From positions 1 to 64,000 of the forward strand of contig NZ_SZZH01000008.1 of NCBI RefSeq assembly GCF_005298075.1: 64,000 nucleotides of DNA. The letters run 5' to 3'. Both the position numbers and the translations under genes were made by a program. Below are positions 19,342-27,650 of this stretch, in pieces. Source of the stretch: Nakamurella flava. Its GTDB lineage: Bacteria; Actinomycetota; Actinomycetes; Mycobacteriales; Nakamurellaceae. Under the pieces are notes generated by a model, which saw nothing but the letters and a program-made list of their open reading frames with translations, searched no databases and was not told where the DNA came from. Numbering within the stretch: the stretch's first letter is position 1; each line of letters starts with the position of its first letter.

Positions 19342-20355
19342 GTGACTTCGAACGTCGAGCTGGACCGGGCCGCGGCCCCGCAGGACGGCACCGCCGTGCC
19401 CGACCGGGTCGCCATCGCCGACGTGGCCGCGCTGGGCGGACGTATCGCCGCCGCGGTCTCCCAGGTGGTGCTCGGCAAGCCCGACGTGATCCGGCTGGCG
19501 CTCATCACCCTGCTGTCCGAAGGGCACCTCCTGCTGGAGGACGTCCCCGGGACCGGGAAGACCGTGCTGGCCAAGTCCCTGGCCCGCTCCGTCGACGGGA
19601 CGGTCAGCCGGGTGCAGTTCACCCCCGACCTCATGCCCGGCGACGTCACGGGCGTCAGCGTCTACGACCGCTCGACGTCGCAGTTCGAGTTCCGGCCCGG
19701 CCCGGTGTTCGCCAACATCGTCGTGGCCGACGAGATCAACCGGGCCTCCCCCAAGACGCAGTCCGCCCTCCTGGAGTGCATGGAGGAGCACCAGGTCACG
19801 GTCGACGGCACCAGCTACCGGCTGGGACGCCCGTTCCTCGTCGTCGCCACCCAGAACCCGGTCGAGATGGAAGGCACCTACCCGCTGCCGGAGGCGCAGC
19901 GCGACCGGTTCTTCGCGCGGGTGAGCATCGGCTACCCGGACCGCTCGGCCGAGGTCGCCATGCTGGCCGATCGCGACCGGGGGGATCCGCTCGCGGCCAT
20001 CAGCCCGGTGGCGGACGCCGCCACGATCGCCGCGCTCATCGACACCGTCGGCACCGTCCACCTGGCCCCGGCCCTGCGGCAGTACCTGGTCGACATCGTC
20101 GGCACCACCCGCACCATCCCCGAGATCCGCCTGGGCGCCTCACCCCGGTCGGTGCTGCACCTGGCCCGCGCGGCCAAGGCGGCCGCCGCCCTGGACGGTC
20201 GGAACTTCGTCGTCCCCGACGACATCCAGCGGCTCGCCGTCCCGGTACTCGCGCACCGGCTGCTGTTGACGGTCGAGGCCCACGCCGCCCGGCGGTCGGC
20301 CGAGGACATCGTCGCCGGGCTGGTCGGGCGTCTGCGGGTACCGCGCGGTGGCTGA
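19342..20355 (+). CDS. MoxR-family AAA+ ATPase
   Basis: A 337-residue AAA+ chaperone-like ATPase. The Walker A motif GTGKT is at residues 70-74, Walker B ending ADE at 129-131, and sensor/arginine-finger segments (VATQNP, LPEAQRDRF) follow. The start is the GTG at 19342, preceded by GGAGG at 19331-19335. MoxR ATPases typically work with DUF58/VWA-like and transglutaminase-like partners encoded next to them, as here, probably in assembling or modifying an envelope protein. The stop overlaps the DUF58 gene by 8 bases. Confidence 0.93.
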   Translation: MTSNVELDRAAAPQDGTAVPDRVAIADVAALGGRIAAAVSQVVLGKPDVIRLALITLLSEGHLLLEDVPGTGKTVLAKSLARSVDGTVSRVQFTPDLMPGDVTGVSVYDRSTSQFEFRPGPVFANIVVADEINRASPKTQSALLECMEEHQVTVDGTSYRLGRPFLVVATQNPVEMEGTYPLPEAQRDRFFARVSIGYPDRSAEVAMLADRDRGDPLAAISPVADAATIAALIDTVGTVHLAPALRQYLVDIVGTTRTIPEIRLGASPRSVLHLARAAKAAAALDGRNFVVPDDIQRLAVPVLAHRLLLTVEAHAARRSAEDIVAGLVGRLRVPRGG

Positions 20356-21694
20356 TCCGGCCGGTTCCGACCCCCGGGCCGTCGCCCGGGGCCTGACCAC
20401 CCGGGGCCGTTGCCTGCTGGCCGGCGGTGTCGCCGCGGGGGCGTGCGCCTTCGTGCTGGACGAACGGGATCTGTTGCGGGCGGGTGTCTTCGCCGTGGGG
20501 CTGGCGCTGCTGGCCGTGGTGGTGGGCCTGACCCGCCGGGTGCGGCTGGCCGCCGACCACCGCGTCACCCCCGCCCGGCTCGAGCCGGGGACGCAGGGCC
20601 TCGTGCGCATCACCGTGACGAACACCGGGACCGGGCGGACGTCGCCCCTGGAACTGACCGAGCCGGCCACCGACGGACTGACCGCGGGCTTGTGCTGCCT
20701 GCTGCCCCCGTTGCGGCGCGGCCGGTCCGCGCAGACCGACTTCCCGCTGCGGGCCGAGCGGCGGGGCCGCTTCGAGCTGGGCCCGCCGCTGGTGCGCATC
20801 GGCGACCCGTTCGGACTCTGGCAGGAACACCGGGTGCTGCCCGCCCGCACGCAGGTGCTCGTCGTCCCGAGCGTCGTACCCCTGGCCGGTATGCCCAGCA
20901 GCCGCGGCACGCGGTCGGCGGCCAGTGACCGGGCCCGGTCCGGTTCGGTCGGCGGGGACCCGGACGTCGGCGTCCGGCCCTACCAGCACGGCGACGACAT
21001 CCGCACGGTGCACTGGCGCGCCTCGGCCCGGACCGAGGACCTGATGGTGCGGCTGGCCGAGCCGGTGTCCCACGGCGGCGCCACCGTCGTCCTGGACCAC
21101 CGCGCAGCCGGTGTCCGCGGCCCCGGGGCCGCGAGCAGCCTGGAGACCGCGGTCAGCCTGGTGGCGTCGGTCTGTCTGCACCTGCTGCAGGCCGAACATC
21201 AGATCAGGCTGACCACGCACAGCGGACACGACCTGGCCAGCGGACGGGACATCACCGACGACGTCCTCGCCGCCCTGGCCGTCGTCGAACCCGACCCCGC
21301 CGGAATCCTGCACCCGTCCGCCCTGGCCCGGACCGGGCTGACGATCGCCGTCCTCGGCGGCCTCGACTCCGCCTCCGCCCACCTGCTGGTCGCCGGCCGG
21401 ACCCCGGGCACGAACGCCGTGGCCCTGCTGCTGGACGTGTCCGACTGGGACGGGACGGACCGCGCGGTTCAGGCGGCGCAGCGGGCGGCGGCCGAGATCC
21501 TGCGCTCCGGCGGCTGGCGGGTCGTCCGGGTACGGCGGGGCGAGCCGTTGGCCGCCGCCTGGGAACGGGCCTGCAGCGGGCGTCCCGCCCTCTGGTCGAC
21601 GGGCCCAGGTGATCCGGGCGCGGTCGGTGAACCGTCGCGGCCCCCGCACGCCGGGCCGACCGTAGCGACGACGAGCGTGGGAGTCCGGCGATGA
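20348..21694 (+). CDS. DUF58 domain protein
   Basis: A 448-residue membrane-anchored protein. Two transmembrane segments lie in the first 60 residues, followed by a beta-rich region and the DUF58 signature VRPYQHGDDIRTVHWRASART near residue 215. A VWA-like C-terminal half ends the protein. DUF58 proteins are the usual partners of MoxR ATPases; their biochemical role is not established. The GTG at 20348 overlaps the MoxR stop, and the stop overlaps the transglutaminase gene as ATGA, so the three form one coupled operon. Confidence 0.9.
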   Translation: MADPAGSDPRAVARGLTTRGRCLLAGGVAAGACAFVLDERDLLRAGVFAVGLALLAVVVGLTRRVRLAADHRVTPARLEPGTQGLVRITVTNTGTGRTSPLELTEPATDGLTAGLCCLLPPLRRGRSAQTDFPLRAERRGRFELGPPLVRIGDPFGLWQEHRVLPARTQVLVVPSVVPLAGMPSSRGTRSAASDRARSGSVGGDPDVGVRPYQHGDDIRTVHWRASARTEDLMVRLAEPVSHGGATVVLDHRAAGVRGPGAASSLETAVSLVASVCLHLLQAEHQIRLTTHSGHDLASGRDITDDVLAALAVVEPDPAGILHPSALARTGLTIAVLGGLDSASAHLLVAGRTPGTNAVALLLDVSDWDGTDRAVQAAQRAAAEILRSGGWRVVRVRRGEPLAAAWERACSGRPALWSTGPGDPGAVGEPSRPPHAGPTVATTSVGVRR

Positions 21695-24051
21695 GCACTG
21701 CCCGCACCGACCGGAACCGGGCCGACGGCCGGGTCGCGTCCCCGGCCGTCGCGGCGCCCGCCGATCCCCCCGACCGGCCGGTCGGCGTGATCGGGTCGCT
21801 GGTCGGGGCGATCGCCGTCCTCGCGTCCTGCCTGTCGATCCCGCCCCTGGTGGAAGGGTCGGCCTGGGTGTGGCCGACGGTCGAGGTCGTCGCGGTCGTC
21901 TGGCTGGTCGGGGTCGGATGCCGGTTGTCCCGGCTGCCCCTGTGGGGCACGGTGCCGGTGCAGCTCGCCGCACTGGCGATCGCGTTGACCGCGCTGTTCA
22001 CCACCGGCGGATACGGCGGGGTGATCCCCAACGCCCGGGTGGTCGCCGAGGCCGGGCAGCTTCTGGACGGCGCGTTCGGTCAGATCCGCACCTCGGTGGC
22101 GACCGCCGAGTCGTCGACCGCCATCGCCTTCCTCATCGCGGCCGCCGTCGGCCTGGTCGCCGTCGCCGTCGACGTCCTCATCGCCGCCAGGGCGCCGGCG
22201 ATGACGGCGTTGCCGCTGCTGTGCATGTTCTCGGTGCCCGCCGCCGTCGACGTCGACCTGTTGCCGTGGCCGGCCTTCGTCGCTCCCGCCGTGCTGTATG
22301 CCGTCCTGCTGGCGGTGACCGGCATGGACGGCCGCCGACGCGGTGCGGGCGCCGCCGGGGCGGTCGTCGCCGGCGGCCTCGCGCTGGGGTCCGTCGCGGT
22401 CGTGGCGGCTCTCCTGACGTCCTCGACGGTGACCACCGTGGGCACGGCCGGACGGCTGGAACGGACGGGGAACTCCGCCGACACCGGCATCGGGTTGTCG
22501 CCGTTCACGTCCTTGCAGGGTGACCTGCAGCAGAGCGATCCGGTCCCCGTGCTGCGGGTGGAGGGTCTGACCGGGCCGGACTACCTGCGCACCGTCGGTT
22601 TGCAGCGCTGGACCCCGGGAGTGGGGTGGTCGCCCTCCGAGCTGGCCGCGGGTTCACTGCCGTCCACCGTCGACGCCTCGGCGACCACCGTGCAGGTGAC
22701 GTCCCTGGCCTACCGGGCCCCCTTCCTGCCCATCTTCGACGGGACGGACGGCATCCGTGGCGTCGACGGTGACTGGTCCTACGACGCGGCCGTCGAATCG
22801 GTGCACCGCGACAACCCGACCAACCCGGGGACGTACCAGCTGCAGGTGGCCAAGGTGCAGGCGTCGGCGGCGGACCTGCGCACCGACGACGTGACCCCTG
22901 GGGGTCTGCTCACCGAGACCGGCGATCTGCGCCCGGAGGTCACCGCCCTGGCCGTGCAGGCCACCGCCGGCGCGACCACCGCTTTCGACAAGGCCGACGC
23001 GTTGCGCCAGTGGTTCACCGACCCGGCCAACGGCTTCGTGTATTCGCTGCAGGTCCCGGCGGGCAACAGCGGGGACGCGCTCGTCGACTTCCTCACCAAT
23101 CGACGCGGCTACTGCGAGCAGTACGCCTCGGCGATGGCCGTCATGCTGCGCGCCATCGGCATCCCCGCCCGGGTCGCCGTCGGCTTCACCCAGGGTGAGC
23201 AGAACGCCGACGGCAGCTGGACGATCAGCAGCAACGACGCCCACGCGTGGGTCGAGGTGCCGTTCAACCGGGCCGGCTGGGTGCGCTTCGATCCCACCCC
23301 GCTGGGCGGCGGCCGGGGCGGCCAGCAGGGTTTCACCGAGAACAGCGATCCCGCCCAGACCACCGCGTCGACCAGCGCCGCCCCCACGTCGGCCGGCGCA
23401 GAACCCACCAGCCCGACCGCGGCGACCGAGCCCGGCGGGGCGGCGACCCCCACGGCGCCGACCGCCGGTCAGCAGGCCGGGGCGGGGACGTCCGGTGGAT
23501 CCTCGATCTCGCCGACGGTGCTGTTCACGCTGGCGGCCCTACTGCTCCTGGCAGCCGCGGCGGCGACCCCGACCGTCGTGCGGGAACGACGACGTCGGCG
23601 GCGGGCCGCGACGGTGACGGCGGGCGGCCCGGGGGCGGCCCTGGCGGCCTGGGCCGAACTCGAGGACCTGCTGGTCGATCACGGGGTGGGCGGCGACCCG
23701 TCGGAGTCCGCCCGGGTGCGGGCGAACCGGCTGGCCCGGACGGCCCACCTCGGCGAGCCACACCGCGAGGTCCTGCGGGACATCGTCGGAGCCGCCGAGA
23801 AATCCTGGTACGCCCCGTCCCCGGACGGCAGCCGCGGCGCGTCCCGCCCGACCGCCCCGCCCGGTGCGGGAGCCGATGCGTCCGGCGGGGTGGCGACCCT
23901 GGCCGTGGAACCGGTGGGGGATCCCGCCCGCGGCGCCGCGTTGTGGTCCGGCGTGCAGGGCATCGCGCGGGACCTGGATCACGCGGCTCCGCGCTCGTTC
24001 CTGGACCGGTGGGTGCCGCTGTCCGTCCGACCCGCGTCCTGGCGGGATTGA
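21691..24051 (+). CDS. Membrane transglutaminase-like protein (TgpA/DUF3488 type)
   Basis: A 786-residue protein with about six N-terminal transmembrane segments, then an extracytoplasmic transglutaminase-like domain with an intact triad, Cys475 (GYCEQYAS), His518 (DAHAWVEV) and Asp534 (FDPTP). A Thr/Ala/Pro linker, another transmembrane helix (about 605-625) and a DUF4129-like cytoplasmic C-terminus follow. It is the third gene of the MoxR/DUF58 module. The substrate is unknown; the domain could be a protease or amide-exchange enzyme acting on envelope proteins. Confidence 0.9.
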   Translation: MSTARTDRNRADGRVASPAVAAPADPPDRPVGVIGSLVGAIAVLASCLSIPPLVEGSAWVWPTVEVVAVVWLVGVGCRLSRLPLWGTVPVQLAALAIALTALFTTGGYGGVIPNARVVAEAGQLLDGAFGQIRTSVATAESSTAIAFLIAAAVGLVAVAVDVLIAARAPAMTALPLLCMFSVPAAVDVDLLPWPAFVAPAVLYAVLLAVTGMDGRRRGAGAAGAVVAGGLALGSVAVVAALLTSSTVTTVGTAGRLERTGNSADTGIGLSPFTSLQGDLQQSDPVPVLRVEGLTGPDYLRTVGLQRWTPGVGWSPSELAAGSLPSTVDASATTVQVTSLAYRAPFLPIFDGTDGIRGVDGDWSYDAAVESVHRDNPTNPGTYQLQVAKVQASAADLRTDDVTPGGLLTETGDLRPEVTALAVQATAGATTAFDKADALRQWFTDPANGFVYSLQVPAGNSGDALVDFLTNRRGYCEQYASAMAVMLRAIGIPARVAVGFTQGEQNADGSWTISSNDAHAWVEVPFNRAGWVRFDPTPLGGGRGGQQGFTENSDPAQTTASTSAAPTSAGAEPTSPTAATEPGGAATPTAPTAGQQAGAGTSGGSSISPTVLFTLAALLLLAAAAATPTVVRERRRRRRAATVTAGGPGAALAAWAELEDLLVDHGVGGDPSESARVRANRLARTAHLGEPHREVLRDIVGAAEKSWYAPSPDGSRGASRPTAPPGAGADASGGVATLAVEPVGDPARGAALWSGVQGIARDLDHAAPRSFLDRWVPLSVRPASWRD

Positions 24052-24211
24052 GCGGAAGCGCGGAGAAGGAGGTCCCCGGGCGGTCTGTTCGAGGGTCGGT
24101 CCGGGGGGACGACGACGGGTCGGCTGAGCCCTCGTGGGCCGGCGGAACGGCTCGTCCGGCTGAGTCGGACGAACGGTCCGGCGCGGCGGCCGGTCACCGA
24201 CCCCCCAACGG

Positions 24212-24245
24212 CAGCAGGGCCGGTCCGCGAGGACCGGCCCTGCTG
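24212..24245. terminator. Bidirectional hairpin with GCGA tetraloop
   Basis: A perfect 15-bp stem (24212-24226 with 24231-24245) is closed by GCGA, a stable GNRA tetraloop. It sits between the convergent transglutaminase and DUF3040 genes and can serve both strands. Confidence 0.9.
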
Positions 24246-24275
24246 ACGTCACGCCCGACGGGGCGGGACGGGGAG

Positions 24276-24653
24276 CTACTGGTTGGGCTCGTCGAAACGC
24301 CGACGGAAGCGTTCTTCCATCCGGTTGCCGAGCGAGGAGTTGGGGCGCGGGGCGCGTTCGGCGTTCCGCGCGGCGCGGGCGCCGGGTTGACCGAAGACGA
24401 ACAGTCCCACCGCGGTCACCATCGTCAGGAAACCGATCACGCTGACCACTACGCCCAGGGCGAGCAGACTTTGCGTGGCGATCACACCGACGACGAGTGC
24501 GACAAGACCGGCAACGAACAGTCCACCTGCGACGATCGGGCGACGACGACGGATGCGACTGACGTTGACACTGGTCGCAAACTTCGGGTCGTCCTCATAC
24601 AAGGCGCGCTCGATCTCGTCGAGCATCCGCTGTTCGTGCTCGGAGAGCGGCAT
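24276..24653 (-). CDS. DUF3040 membrane protein
   Basis: A 125-residue protein starting MPLSEHEQRMLDEIERALYEDDPKFA, the standard DUF3040 N-terminus, followed by two transmembrane segments (about residues 43-90) and a basic tail. The ATG at 24653 is chosen for this family start and a GGAGGAGGGG Shine-Dalgarno just upstream; a longer frame is not conserved. DUF3040 genes are actinobacterial and often lie near the dcw cluster, but no function is known. Confidence 0.92.
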   Translation of the reverse strand: MPLSEHEQRMLDEIERALYEDDPKFATSVNVSRIRRRRPIVAGGLFVAGLVALVVGVIATQSLLALGVVVSVIGFLTMVTAVGLFVFGQPGARAARNAERAPRPNSSLGNRMEERFRRRFDEPNQ

Positions 24654-24691
24654 GGTCCCCTCCTCCGGCACCTCACCCCATGGCGGGGTCC

Positions 24692-24697
24692 ATCTTA
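24692..24697 (-). promoter_or_regulatory. -10 element for the DUF3040 gene
   Basis: TAAGAT on the minus strand lies about 39 bp before the DUF3040 start codon. It is preceded upstream by a 7-bp-stem inverted repeat (24699-24716) where a repressor could bind. No good -35 is evident. Confidence 0.4.
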
Positions 24698-24761
24698 CGA
24701 CCGCCGACCGGCGGTCTGTTACCACAATACGAGCCGATCGCGCGCGACGCCTACCTGTGTC

Positions 24762-24781
24762 GAGATTCTCGCGAGAATCTC
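24762..24781. promoter_or_regulatory. Perfect 20-bp palindrome
   Basis: GAGATTCTCGCGAGAATCTC is a perfect 20-bp palindrome in a locally A/T-richer stretch. It lies about 65 bp upstream of the DUF3040 -10 element and 91 bp beyond the methyltransferase stop. A homodimeric regulator operator is the simplest reading. No U-run follows, so it is less likely to be a terminator. Confidence 0.6.
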
Positions 24782-24872
24782 CACTCGGTCGGTGATCTTG
24801 AACGACGGGCTTCGCTCAGCGACAGGGCGCTGCTCTCCGGTTTACCCGATCGACGGTGCTCTGACGCCGTTT

Positions 24873-25679
24873 TCAGGCTGGGACTTCGCTGTGGCGACGG
24901 GCCACCAGATGCATGTCGGGGGCGATGTCCCGCAGCACGGGCGAGGCCGCGACGGCCGCCACCAATGCCGGTTGCGCGGCCTCGTCGGCCGCCGACAGCT
25001 GACGGGCGGAACCCACGGTCAACCCGGCGACCCCACCCACCCCGGAGAACGACTCGACCGCCAGACCGGCCGTCTCCAGCAGCCCGTAGAGCTGTCCGGG
25101 TTCGAAGCGACGCAGGAGCGGGTCGGTCGGCCCGAACCGACCCTCCGGGTCGTGGATGAGGGCCAGGGCCGCGGCCGAGCGACCGGCGAGGATGAGGCGG
25201 ACCACCATGCCCCAGCGGGACGGAGCCAGCAGCGACAGCCGGCCACCGGGCCGCAGGGCGGCGGCCACCGCGGCCAGCACGGCCGCCGGGTCGTCCACCG
25301 ACTCGAGCAGGTGGTGGCAGATCACCAGGTCGACGGAACCGGCCGGGACCACTGCCGTCGGCTGTTCGGCGTCGGCCTGGACAGCGGTCACCCGGTCGGC
25401 GACGCCGGCGTCCACCGCCCGGCGGCGCAGGATGGCCAGGGCGTCGACGGACGTGTCGGCCACGGTCACCTGGCAGCCGAGGGCGGCCAGGGGGACCGCA
25501 CGCGTCCCGCTGCCACCTCCGAGGTCGAGCACGCGGGGACTCTCACCCGGAGGACCGATCGTGGCGACCAGCTCGGCCAGCACGGCATCGACCGGATCGG
25601 TCGGCTCGCCCGGCCCGCCCGGAGCCGCTGGCCGATCGTTCCTCCGGTTCGACTCGATCACCCGTTGCCGCTCGTCCAC
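24873..25679 (-). CDS. Class I SAM-dependent methyltransferase
   Basis: A 268-residue protein with motif I VLDLGGGSGTRAVPLA, an acidic motif II (VADTSVDAL), the motif around ICHHLLESVDD and a post-motif RPGGRLSLLAPSRWG. The C-terminal part resembles the SmtA/CmoM-like group, but the substrate cannot be read from sequence. The GTG at 25679 follows a GGAGGAG Shine-Dalgarno sequence. It is divergent from the ParA-like gene and points toward DUF3040. Confidence 0.85.
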   Translation of the reverse strand: MDERQRVIESNRRNDRPAAPGGPGEPTDPVDAVLAELVATIGPPGESPRVLDLGGGSGTRAVPLAALGCQVTVADTSVDALAILRRRAVDAGVADRVTAVQADAEQPTAVVPAGSVDLVICHHLLESVDDPAAVLAAVAAALRPGGRLSLLAPSRWGMVVRLILAGRSAAALALIHDPEGRFGPTDPLLRRFEPGQLYGLLETAGLAVESFSGVGGVAGLTVGSARQLSAADEAAQPALVAAVAASPVLRDIAPDMHLVARRHSEVPA

Positions 25680-25906
25680 CGCGACTCCTCCACGTTCGAC
25701 TGCGATCGCACAGTTCTGACGCCTTCACTGTCCCTGCTCGGCGTCCGGCCGGCGCGCCGATCCTCGACCCGATCCGTGCCATCCACGACGCCGCTGGTCG
25801 AATCGTCCCGTCGTCGGTCGTCAGCGTCCCCGCCGGAGGCCATCGTCACCGGTCAGAGCCTATCGACGGGAACGGAGGCCCTCCGAAGGCGGCACCGGGC
25901 GACCTA

Positions 25907-25919
25907 TAGGGTTTGGCCC
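25907..25919 (+). promoter_or_regulatory. Leaderless -10 element for the ParA-like gene
   Basis: TAGGGT at 25907-25912 (within CTATAGGGT) is followed by exactly seven bases and then the ATG at 25920. No Shine-Dalgarno sequence is present. This is the geometry of actinobacterial leaderless transcripts in which the mRNA begins at the start codon. Confidence 0.55.
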
Positions 25920-26825
25920 ATGCTGGTGGCGAGTGTTCTGAGCCTCAAGGGTGGGGTCGGCAAGACGACGGTGACCCTCGGTCTGGCGTCGGCGGCGGTG
26001 GCCCGGGGTATCGACACCGTCCTGGTCGACCTCGATCCGCAGTTGAACGCGACGGCTACGGTCGCGGCGGACTGGGTGGCGGGCCAGTCCGACCGGGCGG
26101 CCGACGGGTCGGCGACCGAGGGGCGGAACGGCAAGAAGGGCAAGGCCGCCCGGGACAAGAAGGCCTCCCCCGCCGCGCTCACGGTGGCCGACGTCCTGGA
26201 TGCGGACGGGGACAAGGCGATCGCCAAGGCCGTCAACCGGGCCGTGCGTGCGGCCGAGTGGGAACCACTGCGGCTCCTGCCGGGCAGCGAGGCCGCCGAG
26301 GCCCACAACCATCCCGATCCGAGCAGTAAGCGACTGCGCCGGCTGGCCACCGCTCTCGCGGCCATCGACCCGGCACCTGCTCTGGTGCTCATCGACTGCC
26401 CGCCGTCCCTCGGACAGCTGACCCGCAGCGCCCTGGTCGCCTCCCAACGGGCCGTCCTGGTGACCGAGCCCTCCCTGTTCGCCGTGACCGGCGTCCAGCG
26501 GGCGCTGGAAGCGGTCCAGACCGAGCGCGCCACCCACCACCCTGCGCTGCAGCCGCTGGGTGTCGTGATCAACCGGTTCCGCCCGCGGGTGAGCGAACAC
26601 GAGTTCCGCCTGGCCGAACTGCGGGACCTTTTCGGCCCGCTGGTCCTCAGCCCGGTGCTGCCCGACCGGTCGGCCGTCCAGCAGGCCCAGGGAGCGGCCG
26701 TGCCCATCCATCAGTGGCCCACCAACGGTGCCCGCGAGATCGCCCAGAGCTTCGACGCCCTGCTCGACCGACTGCTGCGAGCCAACCGCGCCCGCCCCCG
26801 ACCAGCCGCGCTCGCCGGCGCCTGA
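25920..26825 (+). CDS. Orphan ParA/MinD-family ATPase
   Basis: A 301-residue deviant Walker A ATPase. KGGVGKTT is at residues 10-17, the switch I-like VDLDPQLNAT at 36-45, and Walker B LIDCPPSLGQL near residue 160. Such proteins position cargo (plasmid, chromosome, envelope complex) on the nucleoid or membrane. There is no adjacent ParB, so the cargo is unknown. An unusual basic Lys/Arg/Ala/Gly-rich insert (about residues 56-84) lies between the Walker A and the next core segment and could bind DNA. Downstream the gene ends 9 bp from the convergent HEPN gene. Confidence 0.88.
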   Translation: MLVASVLSLKGGVGKTTVTLGLASAAVARGIDTVLVDLDPQLNATATVAADWVAGQSDRAADGSATEGRNGKKGKAARDKKASPAALTVADVLDADGDKAIAKAVNRAVRAAEWEPLRLLPGSEAAEAHNHPDPSSKRLRRLATALAAIDPAPALVLIDCPPSLGQLTRSALVASQRAVLVTEPSLFAVTGVQRALEAVQTERATHHPALQPLGVVINRFRPRVSEHEFRLAELRDLFGPLVLSPVLPDRSAVQQAQGAAVPIHQWPTNGAREIAQSFDALLDRLLRANRARPRPAALAGA

Positions 26826-26834
26826 CCGACCGCA

Positions 26835-27428
26835 TCAGCCGGCGTCGAGGCCCTCGGCGTCCTGGACCAAGGTGGTCTCGACCAGATCGAGGAACGCTGC
26901 GGCCTGACGCACGATGTCGTCGGCCTCCCGGGGCGTGATGAGGCGGCTGATCCCCGCCTGCGCCGCTTGCCGTTTGGCCGAGCCGGCCGCGAAATAGGCC
27001 GCCCACTCCCCGAACTCAGGGGCGACAGCCGGCAGCAGCTGCCACACACTGCCCCGCCGACCCCGGGTCGGCCGGGCGCGGGCGGCGATGAGCGCGGCGG
27101 CGGCCCGCAGCGCCGACAGGTGAGCGGCGGCGTACCGATCGGCCACGTCTGTCGCACGGACGGCGGAACCCAACCCGCGACCGGCGTCGGCCAGCAGATC
27201 ACGGACGGCCGGGGACAACGGAGCCGACAGACCGGGCAGGCCGACCGGGCTCGGCGTGACCCGACGGGGCCGTGCCCGCCCGCCCGCACGACCGGCGCCG
27301 GCTCCGGGACGACCGCGGCCACGCCCGGACGGCGAGCCGTCCCGGACGCCCCGTCCGCACCCGACCGGGCCGTCGATCCGCTCACCGGCCACCACCAGGC
27401 CGTGGTCGTCGATCATTGCAATGGTCAC
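26835..27428 (-). CDS. SAV_6107-family HEPN-like protein, apparently SOS-controlled
   Basis: A 197-residue protein whose C-terminal 130 residues form a mostly helical HEPN-like domain; the segment VWQLLPAVAPEFGEWAAYFAAGSAKR matches the actinobacterial SAV_6107 family as I remember it. The middle third is Gly/Arg/Pro-rich. The start is the GTG at 27428, preceded by GGAGAGGGGAG. HEPN domains are often RNases or nucleotide-binding toxin components, but the RNase motif (R-x4-6-H) is not clear here, so activity is uncertain. A good promoter with an overlapping perfect LexA box lies 75-118 bp upstream. Confidence 0.75.
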   Translation of the reverse strand: MTIAMIDDHGLVVAGERIDGPVGCGRGVRDGSPSGRGRGRPGAGAGRAGGRARPRRVTPSPVGLPGLSAPLSPAVRDLLADAGRGLGSAVRATDVADRYAAAHLSALRAAAALIAARARPTRGRRGSVWQLLPAVAPEFGEWAAYFAAGSAKRQAAQAGISRLITPREADDIVRQAAAFLDLVETTLVQDAEGLDAG

Positions 27429-27502
27429 CGCCGACTCCCCTCTCCGGTCCCGTCCGGTCGACGCGGCGCCTCCGGACCCGGCGTTCGAGCGATCACGCGG
27501 TC

Positions 27503-27518
27503 TCGAACGCTGGTTCGA
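27503..27518. promoter_or_regulatory. Perfect LexA (SOS) box
   Basis: TCGAACGCTGGTTCGA matches the actinobacterial LexA consensus TCGAAC-N4-GTTCGA at all 12 fixed positions. It overlaps the last -10 base and the expected transcription start of the promoter for the HEPN-like gene. Confidence 0.85.
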
Positions 27519-27546
27519 GCGTACGCCCGTTCGACATGGTCCACAA
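27518..27546 (-). promoter_or_regulatory. Sigma-70-type promoter of the HEPN-like gene
   Basis: On the minus strand TTGTGG (27546-27541) is separated by exactly 17 bp from TACGCT (27523-27518). Transcription would begin near 27511, inside the LexA box, leaving an 83-nt leader before the GTG at 27428. Confidence 0.65.
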
Positions 27547-27650
27547 GGGTGCACTGTTCGACGGTGTTCGAATCCCGTCCGTCGCTCGCGGACCAGCGGA
27601 TCAGACGACCCCCGACCGCGACCGGCGGTCCTTCGGCCGGGCGTGATCTG

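Noticed and set aside
16924-20355. A 1143-codon open frame on the plus strand
   Set aside because: It runs antisense through rsmH, mraZ and the GtrA gene. Only its last 337 codons, from GTG 19342, show a protein family (MoxR). The rest is a GC-bias shadow.
23247-25919. Long plus-strand frame fused upstream of the ParA-like protein
   Set aside because: It overlaps three other genes in other frames and strands, has no family similarity, and the ParA fold begins exactly at the ATG 25920.
27555-27600. GTTCGAATCCC, resembling a tRNA T-arm
   Set aside because: With the normal 7-nt T-loop the flanking bases do not form a 5-bp stem, and no acceptor or anticodon arm can be drawn. The GTTCGA elements are better explained by LexA-type sequence.
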